Source of the DNA: Variovorax paradoxus
Lineage (GTDB): Bacteria; Pseudomonadota; Gammaproteobacteria; Burkholderiales; Burkholderiaceae_C
Length of the DNA: 64,000 nt
NCBI RefSeq assembly: GCF_018614875.1
Contig: NZ_JAGGNW010000027.1
Location: forward strand, 34,288-98,287
Direction: 5' to 3'
A program made the position numbers and the translations under genes. The notes below the pieces were generated by a model. The model saw nothing but the letters and a program-made list of their open reading frames with translations. It had not been told where the DNA came from and searched no databases. This document shows positions 44,670 to 52,968 of the stretch, in pieces. The stretch's first letter is position 1, and each line of letters opens with the position of its first letter.

Positions 44670-46016
44670 TCAGGATTCGCTCTTGCCCTGCACGTCCGCC
44701 ACCACGCGCGCATTGCGCTGGAAGCTCCAGTAGGCGCTGGCCCAGTCCATCATCACGACGATGCGGTTGCGAAAGCCGATCAGGAAGTACGCGTGCGCGA
44801 ACAGCCAGAACAGCCATGCCAGGCGGCCGCTGAAGCGCAGCGGGCCGAAGGGCGTGCCCAGGTCCACCACCGCCGAGTTGCGGCCGATGGTGGCCAGGTT
44901 GCCGTAGTCGGCATAGCGGAACGGCACGGTCGGCCGGCCCGCGATGCGGCGCAGGATGTTCGCGGCCGCCGCACGGCCCATCTGCTTGGCGCCGGGCGAC
45001 ACGCCGGGCACGGGCTTTGGCGGCTTGCCGGGCGCGTAGCTCAGGGCCGCCGCAAGGTCGCCGACCACGCTGATCTCGGGATGGCCGGCCAGGCTCAGGT
45101 CGGGCTCGACCTTGATGCGGCCTGCGCGGTCGCACTCCACACCGGTGGCGTCGCCCAGCATGCGGCCCAGCGGAGACGCTGCGACGCCCGCCGCCCACAC
45201 CACGCAGCTGGTGTCGATGCGGTAGCTGGTGGCCGGCGCGCCGTTCGCGCCCCCGCCGGACTGCACTTCGAGCCCGGTGGCGTCGATGGCCGTGACGCGT
45301 GCATCGAGCCGCACCTCCACGCCGAGTTTTTCCAGCTGTTCCAGCGCTTTCTGGCTCAGGTTCTCGGGCATGGCCTGCAGCACGCGCGGGCCGCCTTCGA
45401 TCAGCAGCACCTGGGCGCTGCCGGGGTCGATGTGGCGAAACTCGCCGGACAGCGTGTGCTTGGCAATTTCGGCCAGCGTGCCGGCCATTTCGACGCCGGT
45501 GGGCCCGGCGCCGATCACCGCGAAGGTGAGCAGGGCGCGGCGGCGCTCCGGGTCGGTGGCGGTTTCGGCCGCCTCGAACGACATCAGCACGCGGCGGCGG
45601 ATCTCGAAGGCATCGGCCAGCGTCTTGAGGCCGGGCGCGACGGGCGCCCATTCGTCATGGCCGAAATAGCTGTGCGTGGCGCCGGCCGCGACGATCAGGT
45701 GGTCGTAGGCCACGCGGTTGCCGCTGGTCAGCTGCACCGCGCGCGCCGATGTATCGATGGCCCTCACTTCGCCGAGCAGCGTGGTGATGCGCAATTGCTG
45801 GCGGAACAGGGCGCGCACCGGCGCCGCGATCGACGGTGCGGCGAGCCCGGCGGTCGCCACCTGGTAGAGCAGGGGCTGGAACAGGTGGTGGTTGGTCTTT
45901 TCGATCACCGTCACATCCACGTCGGCGCCTTCGAGCCGGCGGGCGGCTTCGAGTCCGCCGAACCCGCAACCGACGATGACGACATGGGGGCGGGCGGAGG
46001 TGTGGGTCGTTTGCAT
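44670..46016 (-). CDS. ndh: Type II NADH dehydrogenase (NDH-2)
   Basis: 448 residues from ATG 46016. Two Rossmann motifs: FAD-binding VVIVGCGFGGLEAARRL and NADH-binding FAVIGAGPTGVEMAGTL. A VVGDLAA segment binds FAD, and there is a hydrophobic, aromatic C-terminal helix region (LAWLFWLFAHAYFLIGF) for membrane attachment. It oxidises NADH to reduce quinone without proton pumping. Divergent from egtB over about 170 bases. Confidence 0.93.
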   Translation of the reverse strand: MQTTHTSARPHVVIVGCGFGGLEAARRLEGADVDVTVIEKTNHHLFQPLLYQVATAGLAAPSIAAPVRALFRQQLRITTLLGEVRAIDTSARAVQLTSGNRVAYDHLIVAAGATHSYFGHDEWAPVAPGLKTLADAFEIRRRVLMSFEAAETATDPERRRALLTFAVIGAGPTGVEMAGTLAEIAKHTLSGEFRHIDPGSAQVLLIEGGPRVLQAMPENLSQKALEQLEKLGVEVRLDARVTAIDATGLEVQSGGGANGAPATSYRIDTSCVVWAAGVAASPLGRMLGDATGVECDRAGRIKVEPDLSLAGHPEISVVGDLAAALSYAPGKPPKPVPGVSPGAKQMGRAAAANILRRIAGRPTVPFRYADYGNLATIGRNSAVVDLGTPFGPLRFSGRLAWLFWLFAHAYFLIGFRNRIVVMMDWASAYWSFQRNARVVADVQGKSES

Positions 46017-46185
46017 CGAACAGATGATACGCAGCCGATACGCAGCCGCCCTGCAAGCCGGCCGATCTTGTGCCAAAGTGGCTCTCCCCACCGATGGCTG
46101 CGGCGTTTCAAGCGCGCGAACTTGTCCTACGCACTGCTGCAACGGCCATCGGCTACAAATTGCGGTTGACCCGACTGGAGACACC

Positions 46186-47442
46186 ATGACGCTTTCCCGG
46201 CCGATCACCCAGGCGGCGAGCGCGCTGCGCGACAAGTTCCGCGACGTGCGGGCCGCCAGCCTGGCACTCGCCGCACCGCTCTCCGCCGAAGATCAGTGCA
46301 TCCAGTCGATGCCCGACGCGAGCCCGACCAAATGGCATCTCGCGCACACGACCTGGTTCTTCGAGACCGTGCTGCTCCAGCCGTACGCCACGGGCTACCG
46401 GCCGTTCGACGTGCGGTTTCATTACCTCTTCAACTCCTACTACGAAACGCTGGGCCCGCGCCACCCTCGCCCGCAGCGGGGGCTGCTCACGCGGCCATCG
46501 GTGGACGAGGTGCATGCCTACCGCAGCCATGTCGACGAGGCGGTGCTGGCATTGCTCGACAGCGGCGCCGGCGAGCGCGACTGGGCAGCCATCGAGCCCA
46601 TCGTCGCGCTCGGGCTGCACCATGAACAGCAGCACCAGGAACTGCTGCTCACCGACATCCTCCATGCCTTGTCGTGCAACCCGCTGCTGCCCGCCTACAG
46701 GCCCGCGGCAGGGCCCGCGCTGCGGCTTGCCGCCGTGCCGCCGGCCATGCGCTGGCTGCCGCGGCCGGGCGGCGTGGTGCAGGTGGGCCATGAGGGGCCG
46801 CAGCAGGGCTTTGCCTTCGACAACGAAACGCCGCGCCACGCGGCCCTGCTGCAGCCCCATGCCATTGCCGACCGGCTGGTGAGCTGCGGCGACTACGCGC
46901 AGTTCATTGCCGACGGCGGCTACCAGCGCCCCGAACTCTGGCTTTCCGACGGCTGGGCGGCCGTGCAGACGCAAGGCTGGCGCCATCCGGCCTACTGGCT
47001 GGCCGCCGACGACGCCCGACTGGAGGCCCAGCAGCAACAGGGCGATTGGCAGGTGTTCAGCCTGCATGGCGTGCGGCCGATGGAGGCCGACGCGCCGGTG
47101 TCGCAGCTGAGCTTCTACGAGGCCGCCGCCTACGCCGAGTGGGCCGGTGCGCGCCTGCCGACCGAATTCGAATGGGAGGCCGCCTTCGATGCGCCCGGCA
47201 TCTCGCAGATGACGGGCCACGTCTGGCAGTGGACGCGTTCCTCCTACGACCCGTATCCCGGGTTCAGGCCCATGCCCGGCATTGCGGCCGAATACAACGG
47301 CAAGTTCATGGTGGGTCAACTGGTGTTGCGTGGCGGCAGCGTGGCCACCCCGGCCGGGCACACGCGGCCCAGCTACCGCAATTTCTTTCCGCCGGCGGCG
47401 CGCTGGCAGTTCTCGGGGCTGCGGCTCGCGAAAGACGTTTGA
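46186..47442 (+). CDS. egtB: Ergothioneine biosynthesis sulfoxide synthase EgtB
   Basis: 418 residues from ATG 46186, with GGAG 9 bases before it. N-terminal DinB-like domain with the three-His iron site (TKWHLAHTTW; HHEQQHQE, H146 and H150), then a C-terminal formylglycine-generating-like domain (RLPTEFEWEAAF..LRGGSVATPAGHTRPSYRNFF). It joins hercynine and a thiol (Cys or gamma-Glu-Cys) with O2. EgtD follows 3 bases downstream. No egtA, egtC or egtE is in this window. Confidence 0.94.
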   Translation: MTLSRPITQAASALRDKFRDVRAASLALAAPLSAEDQCIQSMPDASPTKWHLAHTTWFFETVLLQPYATGYRPFDVRFHYLFNSYYETLGPRHPRPQRGLLTRPSVDEVHAYRSHVDEAVLALLDSGAGERDWAAIEPIVALGLHHEQQHQELLLTDILHALSCNPLLPAYRPAAGPALRLAAVPPAMRWLPRPGGVVQVGHEGPQQGFAFDNETPRHAALLQPHAIADRLVSCGDYAQFIADGGYQRPELWLSDGWAAVQTQGWRHPAYWLAADDARLEAQQQQGDWQVFSLHGVRPMEADAPVSQLSFYEAAAYAEWAGARLPTEFEWEAAFDAPGISQMTGHVWQWTRSSYDPYPGFRPMPGIAAEYNGKFMVGQLVLRGGSVATPAGHTRPSYRNFFPPAARWQFSGLRLAKDV

Positions 47443-47445
47443 ATC

Positions 47446-48462
47446 ATGCGCAATCCAACATCCTCGTCCTCCCTTTCGTTTGCCGCCGCCCAACAGCAGC
47501 GCCAGCCCACGGCGCCTGCCGGCCTGGAGAGCACGAAAACGCTGCTCTCCGAGTTCGGCCGCGAGATGCAGGCGGGCCTTGCACGCAAGCCGCGCCGGAT
47601 TTCACCCAAGTATTTTTACGACGCGGCGGGTTCGCAGCTGTTCGACCGCATCTGCGAACTGCCCGAGTACTACCCCACGCGCACCGAGCTGCGCATTCTT
47701 GGCGAATGCGCGGGGGAGATCGCCGAGCAGATCGGTCCCGGCGCGGAGATCGTGGAGTTCGGCGCCGGCTCCCTGACCAAGGTGCGGCTGCTGCTGGATG
47801 CGCTCGACTCGCCCAGGCGTTACCTGCCCATCGACATCTCGGGCGAACACCTGGAGGCCGCCGCCGAGCGGCTGAAGGCCGACTATCCCCAGCTCGTGGT
47901 GCAGCCGATCGCGGCCGACTACACGATGCCCCTGGTGCTGCCGGCGCCGATGCCGGGCGCGGGCAGGCGCGTCGGGTTTTTTCCCGGCTCGACCATTGGA
48001 AACTTCGAGCCTGAAGAAGCGTTGGCTTTTCTGCAGCTCGCGGCGCGGATGCTGCGCGGCGGAGGGCTGCTGATCGGCGTCGATCTGGTGAAAGACCCGG
48101 GCCGCCTGCATGCCGCGTACAACGACGCGCAGGGCGTGACCTCGGCGTTCAACCTCAATCTGCTGCGGCGCGCGAATGCCGAGCTCGACGCGAATTTCGA
48201 CATCGACGGCTTTGCGCACGCGGCGTTCTACAACGCGCCGAAGCAGCGCATCGAAATGCACCTGGTGAGTCGGCGGGACCAGACGGTTTCACTGAATGGC
48301 GAGCGGTTCGGGTTCGAGGAAGGGGAGACGATCCATACCGAGTACTCGCACAAGTTCACTGTGGAGGGGTTGCGGGCCCTGGCTGTGAAGGCGGGGTTTC
48401 GGCCGGGGGCGGTCTGGACGGATTCGGAGAGGCTCTTCAGCGTGCATTGGCTTGGGGCTTGA
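47446..48462 (+). CDS. egtD: L-histidine N-alpha-methyltransferase EgtD
   Basis: 338 residues. YFYDAAGSQLFDRICELPEYY is the substrate region, EFGAGSLTKVRLLLDAL binds S-adenosylmethionine, and FFPGSTIGNFEPEEA is diagnostic. It methylates histidine three times to hercynine. The gene follows egtB by 3 bases, so both are one operon. A very long inverted repeat follows its stop. Confidence 0.95.
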   Translation: MRNPTSSSSLSFAAAQQQRQPTAPAGLESTKTLLSEFGREMQAGLARKPRRISPKYFYDAAGSQLFDRICELPEYYPTRTELRILGECAGEIAEQIGPGAEIVEFGAGSLTKVRLLLDALDSPRRYLPIDISGEHLEAAAERLKADYPQLVVQPIAADYTMPLVLPAPMPGAGRRVGFFPGSTIGNFEPEEALAFLQLAARMLRGGGLLIGVDLVKDPGRLHAAYNDAQGVTSAFNLNLLRRANAELDANFDIDGFAHAAFYNAPKQRIEMHLVSRRDQTVSLNGERFGFEEGETIHTEYSHKFTVEGLRALAVKAGFRPGAVWTDSERLFSVHWLGA

Positions 48463-48475
48463 TTTGTTTTGAGTT

Positions 48476-48548
48476 CCGGGGCCGGGTCTCGCCCCGGCGG
48501 GCGACCTACTTTTCTTTGCTTCGCCGCCGGGGCGAGACCCGGCCCCGG
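48476..48548. repeat. Long inverted repeat between convergent genes
   Basis: Perfect 25-base arms (48476-48500 and 48524-48548) around a 23-base loop, extended by partly complementary flanks. No U-run follows in either direction, so it is not a standard terminator. It could still end transcription from both egtD and the FtsX gene. Confidence 0.85.
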
Positions 48549-48562
48549 GAATCAAACAAAAC

Positions 48563-51169
48563 CTACCAGTCTTCCTTCACAGCAAGCACAACATCCCTCC
48601 CCGCAGCGGAGCGCCCCGCCAGCCAGGCAGTCCCAGTCCCAGCAGCAACAACAGCAGCGCAAAGCACCAGAAGCCGCCCCCAGGGCACCAGCAAATCCAT
48701 CGTCCAGTGAAAGCTCTGCGGATTGACCACTTTCACCAGCACAACCGACACCGCCAACCCGAGCAGGAGCCCCGCCACGGCGCCGATCGCGGTCCACGCC
48801 GCGCCTTCGCCCGCCACCACTGCCAGCACCTGCCGCCGCGTGAAGCCCAGGTGCGCGAGCAGCCCGAACTCTTTGCGCCGCGCCAGCACCTGCGCGCTGA
48901 AGCTCGCCGCAATGCCGAACAGGCCGATGGCAATGGCCACGGCCTGCAGCCAGTAGGTGACGGCAAAGCTGCGGTCGAAGATGCGCAGAGAGGTGGCGCG
49001 GATCTGGCCGACCGACGAGATCTCGATGCTCGAATCGGAACCGCCGCTCCCGCCACCGCGGCGTGCCGCCAGTTCGCGAACCGCGGCCTGCACCGCGCCC
49101 TCGGACGTGCCCGGCGCGAGCCACAGCGACACATCGCTCACGTTGCGTTCGCCTGTCAGGCGCTCGAAGTCCGGCGCGTCCATGGTGATGGCGCCGAACT
49201 GCCGCGCATAGTCGCGCCACACGCCCGCCACGAAGAACGCAGCAGGCTTCGAGCCGGCAGTACCCAGCGCGGACGAAAGCGGTGCAAACAACGCACCCGG
49301 CTTCGCGCCATACAACTCGACCATCGGTTCGCTCACATAGATGCCGACCTGGTCAGCGGGCACCGGCAGCGCAGGCCCCACCAGCGGCAACGCCTGTGCC
49401 GCGCCACCTTCGAGGCTTCGCGCGATCAGCGTGACCGAGGGTTGCGCGGGGTCGAGCTGCAGCGAGCGGGTCCGCAGCGTGCCGATGCGCTCCACGCCAG
49501 GCAGTTGCGCCAGCGCCTGCACGAAAGCCGGCGGGAACGTGGCCGTGTCGCTGCTGCTCTGGGTGCCCGAATTGCCTGAGCGGCCGCTCGACGTGGCACG
49601 CACATACAGGTCCGCCGGCAGCACCACGTCGAGCCAATGCGTGACCGAATCGCGAAAGCTCGCCACCATGACCGTGAGCGCAACCGCGAGGCTCAGGCTC
49701 GCGACCACGCCGCTGACCGCCACGGCCGCGCTGCCGCGCATGCGCCTCGCGCGCTCGATGGCCAGCATCGGCAATACGCGCTGCGCAAACACGGGCGCCA
49801 CGCGGTCGTAGAGCAGCGCAATCAGCCAGGGCAGCGCGGTGATGCCGCCCACCAGCAGGCAGCCCACCGACAGATAGGCCGCGACCGGAATGCCACCGAC
49901 AGCCGGCATGTTGGCCAGCGCCGCGCTCGCGGCGATGAGTCCGAGCGCCAACCAGTGGCTGTTGCTCTGCACGGGTGCGGCGCCCAGGCCCTTGAGGGTC
50001 TGGGCCTCGGGCAGCGCCTGCGCCGCGCGTGCGGGCCACCAGCCGCCCACCAGCGCCGCGAGCACGCCGAGCCCGCCGTACAGCAGTGCCGAGCCGCTGC
50101 TCCAGTGCAGCACGGGCGCCACGCCTTCGAAGTACCCGCCGCCCAGGTCGCCGCCGAGCACGCGCAATGCGAAAGCCGCGAGCGCCGTGCCCAGCGCCAG
50201 GCCGGCGCCGCTCCCCGCGAGGCCCAGCACCAGCGATTCGATCAGCACCAGGCGCAATCGCTCGCGCGGCGTCAGGCCCAGCACGCCGAGCAGCGCGAAC
50301 TGCTGCGCGCGCTTGGCAACGCTGAGTGCCAGCACCGAGAACACCAGGAAAGCGCCGGTGAAAAGTGCCACCAGCGCCAGCACCGTCAGGTTGACGCGGT
50401 AGGCGCGCGAGAGATTGCTCACGCGCTCGGCCGCATCGCCCGGTTCCGCAAACTGCAGGCCGGCGGGCCAGCCCGGCGAGCGCTGCAGCGATGCGATGAA
50501 GGCCGCCCGGTCGGTGCCGGGAGCGAGCCTCAGGTCGACGCGGCTGAGTTGGCCGAGCTTGTCGAACAGGTCTTGCGCAGCCGCGATGTCCATCACCGCC
50601 AGCGCCGCGCCGCCGGCGGCGACGTGGCCTGCAACCTCGAGCCGCTGCCAGGCGCTGCCGCTGCGCAGCTGCACCGACTCCACGCGGCCTTCCACCGCTT
50701 CGGCCGCGAGCCCGAGCACGCTGCGCGCCGCGGCATTGAGAAACACATGGCCCGGCGCCAGCATCGCGAAGCGGGCGGCGCTCTTGCCGGGCTGCGGCAT
50801 CAGCGCCGGCGCGATGGCGGGCAGCGCCAGCGCATCGATGCCGATCACGCGCATCGGCACCTGGCGTTCGCCGGCCAGCGCGAGCCCCTGGAACTCGAGC
50901 ACCGGGCTCGCCAGCGTCACCTGCGGATGCCGCGCCAGCCGCGCGAACACGGCTTCGTCGAAGCTGCCCTGCACGGCCCGCACTTCGAGATCCGGCTGGC
51001 CGTTGACCGAGCGCACGGCGCTCGAGAACTCGTCGAGGGCCGAGGCATTGATCAGCTGCACCGAGAACGCGAGCGCCACGCCCAGCATCACGGCCAGCAC
51101 GGCCGCGGCGTTGCGCCAGGGATGGTGGCGCAGTTCCTGCCATGAGAAGGTGGTGAGCAAGGCACGCAT
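48563..51169 (-). CDS. FtsX-family ABC transporter permease (large, two-module)
   Basis: 868 residues. One N-terminal membrane helix (AAVLAVMLGVALAFSVQL), a large periplasmic domain, then FtsX modules (three helices near 270-400, more near 410-500) and, after a second periplasmic part, a C-terminal module. The layout fits lipoprotein-release or MacB-like mechanotransmission permeases. No ATPase gene is adjacent; a matching LolD-like ATPase is at 56981-57631 on the same strand. The expected substrate is a lipoprotein or envelope lipid. Confidence 0.9.
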   Translation of the reverse strand: MRALLTTFSWQELRHHPWRNAAAVLAVMLGVALAFSVQLINASALDEFSSAVRSVNGQPDLEVRAVQGSFDEAVFARLARHPQVTLASPVLEFQGLALAGERQVPMRVIGIDALALPAIAPALMPQPGKSAARFAMLAPGHVFLNAAARSVLGLAAEAVEGRVESVQLRSGSAWQRLEVAGHVAAGGAALAVMDIAAAQDLFDKLGQLSRVDLRLAPGTDRAAFIASLQRSPGWPAGLQFAEPGDAAERVSNLSRAYRVNLTVLALVALFTGAFLVFSVLALSVAKRAQQFALLGVLGLTPRERLRLVLIESLVLGLAGSGAGLALGTALAAFALRVLGGDLGGGYFEGVAPVLHWSSGSALLYGGLGVLAALVGGWWPARAAQALPEAQTLKGLGAAPVQSNSHWLALGLIAASAALANMPAVGGIPVAAYLSVGCLLVGGITALPWLIALLYDRVAPVFAQRVLPMLAIERARRMRGSAAVAVSGVVASLSLAVALTVMVASFRDSVTHWLDVVLPADLYVRATSSGRSGNSGTQSSSDTATFPPAFVQALAQLPGVERIGTLRTRSLQLDPAQPSVTLIARSLEGGAAQALPLVGPALPVPADQVGIYVSEPMVELYGAKPGALFAPLSSALGTAGSKPAAFFVAGVWRDYARQFGAITMDAPDFERLTGERNVSDVSLWLAPGTSEGAVQAAVRELAARRGGGSGGSDSSIEISSVGQIRATSLRIFDRSFAVTYWLQAVAIAIGLFGIAASFSAQVLARRKEFGLLAHLGFTRRQVLAVVAGEGAAWTAIGAVAGLLLGLAVSVVLVKVVNPQSFHWTMDLLVPWGRLLVLCAAVVAAGTGTAWLAGRSAAGRDVVLAVKEDW

Positions 51170-51216
51170 GCCGTCATTGTGGCTGGCAGGTGCGGAGTTC
51201 TGTGGCGCCGAAAAAC

Positions 51217-52452
51217 TCAGAGCCGTTCCGACATCCCGTTGAGGTAGGCGCGCACGGCGGCGTTGCTGCTGAGGCCGATCGCGCGGTCGTACGCCTGGCG
51301 TGCCGCTGCGCGGGCGCCGCCGGCTGCCAGCAGATGCGCGCGGGCGGCCCAGAACGGCTGGTAGCTCGCCACCTCGGCCGCTGGAATGGCCTCCAGCGCG
51401 CGCAGGCCGGCTTCGGGGCCGCGCGCATTCGCCAGCGCGCAGGCCAGGCTGACCCGGGCACCGACGCTGGGCCGCAAAGCCAGCAGGCCTTCATAGAGCG
51501 ACACCAGCACTTCGGGCGCCACGGGCGCGCCCACGCGGCGTTCGCAATGGGCCGACTGGATGGCCGCCTCCAGCTGGTAGGGGCCGAGGGACTTCATCTC
51601 CGAAGCCTGCCGCAGGCAGCGTTCGGCCTCCGCGAGCAGGTCGGGGTCCCAGCGCAGCGGGTCCTGCTGGTCGAGCGGCACGTAGGCGCCGGTCTCGCTG
51701 CGGCGGGCTGCGGCGCGGCTCTCGCAGAACAGCATCAGCGCGAGCAGGCCCAGCGGCTCGGGTTCGCCCGGCATCAGGCTGCACAGGATGCGGCCGAGAT
51801 CGATGGCCTCGGAGGTGAGGCCGCGCGGCAGCGCATCGGCGCCGTCGACGTCGTCCCAGCCGGTGCCGTAGGCGGCGTAGATGCCGCCCTGTACGTCCTG
51901 CAGCCGCTGCGCGAGCTCGCGTGCCTGCGGGTACTCGAAGGGAATGCCTGCGGCGCGAATGCGCGCCTTGGCCCGCACCAGCCGCTGGCCGAGCGTGGAG
52001 GGCGCGGTGAGAAAGGCGCCGGCCATGCGGGCTGCGTCGAGCCCGAGCACGGTCTGCAGCATCAGCGGCGCGCGGGCCGCCGCATCGATGGCGGGGTGCG
52101 CGCAGACGAACATCAGGCGCAGCCGCTCGTCGGGCACGGCTGCGCCTTCGGTGCCGGCGGCGTCGTCCACCTCGCCGGCCAGCAGCAGCAAGGTCTGTGT
52201 CGCGTCGTCCTGCACGCGGCTGTGGCGCCAGGCGTCGAGCTTGCGGTGCCGGGCCACGCTCAGCAGCCAGGCGTCGGGTTGATCGGGAATGCCGTCGGCC
52301 GGCCAGCGCTCCAGCGCCCGAGCGAAGGCCTCGGCGAGCGCATCTTCCGATGCGGCGATGTCGTGCGTGCGCGCGGACAGGATGGCCAGCAGGCGGCCGT
52401 ACGATTCGCGCGCCGCCCGTTCGGCGGCCCGGTGAGCCGCCGGGTCGTTCAC
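51217..52452 (-). CDS. ECF sigma factor with C-terminal TPR-like domain (ECF42 type)
   Basis: 411 residues from GTG 52452, whose GTGA overlaps the stop of the DGPF gene. Sigma-2 (about 10-80; DALAEAFARALERWP, AWLLSVARHRKLDAWR) and sigma-4 (about 130-180) regions precede a long helical C-terminal extension of about 220 residues. This length, the extension and the DGPF partner gene define the ECF42 group, which lacks an anti-sigma factor and is controlled by its own extension (established knowledge). No anti-sigma gene is nearby. Confidence 0.92.
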   Translation of the reverse strand: MNDPAAHRAAERAARESYGRLLAILSARTHDIAASEDALAEAFARALERWPADGIPDQPDAWLLSVARHRKLDAWRHSRVQDDATQTLLLLAGEVDDAAGTEGAAVPDERLRLMFVCAHPAIDAAARAPLMLQTVLGLDAARMAGAFLTAPSTLGQRLVRAKARIRAAGIPFEYPQARELAQRLQDVQGGIYAAYGTGWDDVDGADALPRGLTSEAIDLGRILCSLMPGEPEPLGLLALMLFCESRAAARRSETGAYVPLDQQDPLRWDPDLLAEAERCLRQASEMKSLGPYQLEAAIQSAHCERRVGAPVAPEVLVSLYEGLLALRPSVGARVSLACALANARGPEAGLRALEAIPAAEVASYQPFWAARAHLLAAGGARAAARQAYDRAIGLSSNAAVRAYLNGMSERL

Positions 52453-52820
52453 GGTGTCGCCGCCGCGATGGCCGTGGCAGTGAAAACCGGCCGGACCTCC
52501 ACGCCCCCGCTGGCCGCGCAGGGCGCGCGGGCCGCCCATTCGAGCGCGGCATCGAGGTCTGGCACGTCCACCACGAAGTAGCCGCCGAGCTGCTCCTTGG
52601 TGTCGGCGAAGGGGCCGTCCTGCACCTGGCGCTTGTCGCCGCGCACGCGCAGCGTGGTGCCGGTCATCGGTGGGAACAGGCCGTGGCCGCCGAGCGAAAT
52701 GCCCGCCGCGCGCACTGCATCGGCGTACGCGACCCAGCTGGACCGATAGGCCTGCGAGGAAGCGTCGTCCCTTTGTTCGAATTCGGCCGCGGGCTGATAG
52801 AACATCAACATGTACTGCAT
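52449..52820 (-). CDS. YCII/DGPF-domain protein
   Basis: 123 residues from ATG 52820, with a GGAGAG Shine-Dalgarno. The DGPF motif stands in KRQVQDGPFADTKEQLGGYF; the start MQYMLMFYQP is typical. These small proteins have a dimeric alpha-beta barrel and are strictly linked to ECF42 sigma factors; their role is unknown. Overlap with the sigma gene by 4 bases makes translational coupling likely. A candidate ECF42 promoter is 51 bases upstream. Confidence 0.92.
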   Translation of the reverse strand: MQYMLMFYQPAAEFEQRDDASSQAYRSSWVAYADAVRAAGISLGGHGLFPPMTGTTLRVRGDKRQVQDGPFADTKEQLGGYFVVDVPDLDAALEWAARAPCAASGGVEVRPVFTATAIAAATP

Positions 52821-52870
52821 GGTGTCTCTCCGTCATGGAAAAGAGGCTGAGCAGGATCGCTCACCACAAT

Positions 52871-52897
52871 GACGGCCCGCCGGCGGTCACTTCGACA
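52871..52897 (-). promoter_or_regulatory. Candidate self-regulated ECF42 promoter
   Basis: Minus strand shows TGTCGAA (52897-52891), a 16-base spacer, then CGTC (52874-52871), 51 bases before the DGPF start. This equals the -35 TGTCGA and -10 CGTC elements I recall for ECF42 groups; the consensus should be re-checked. Confidence 0.65.
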
Positions 52898-52968
52898 CGG
52901 CGTGCGTGTCGAGCAGATGATTTTTTACGCTATTGCCGTTTGGCGCAACGGTTGCGCTACCTACGCCT

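Noticed and set aside
48447..48726. Two overlapping plus-strand frames of about 85 codons
   Set aside because: They are translations of the long inverted repeat and of antisense to the FtsX permease gene end.
52943..52957. GCGCAAC/GTTGCGC hairpin after the SAF dehydrogenase stop
   Set aside because: Seven-base arms with a one-base centre and no downstream U-run; could end transcription but cannot be called a terminator.
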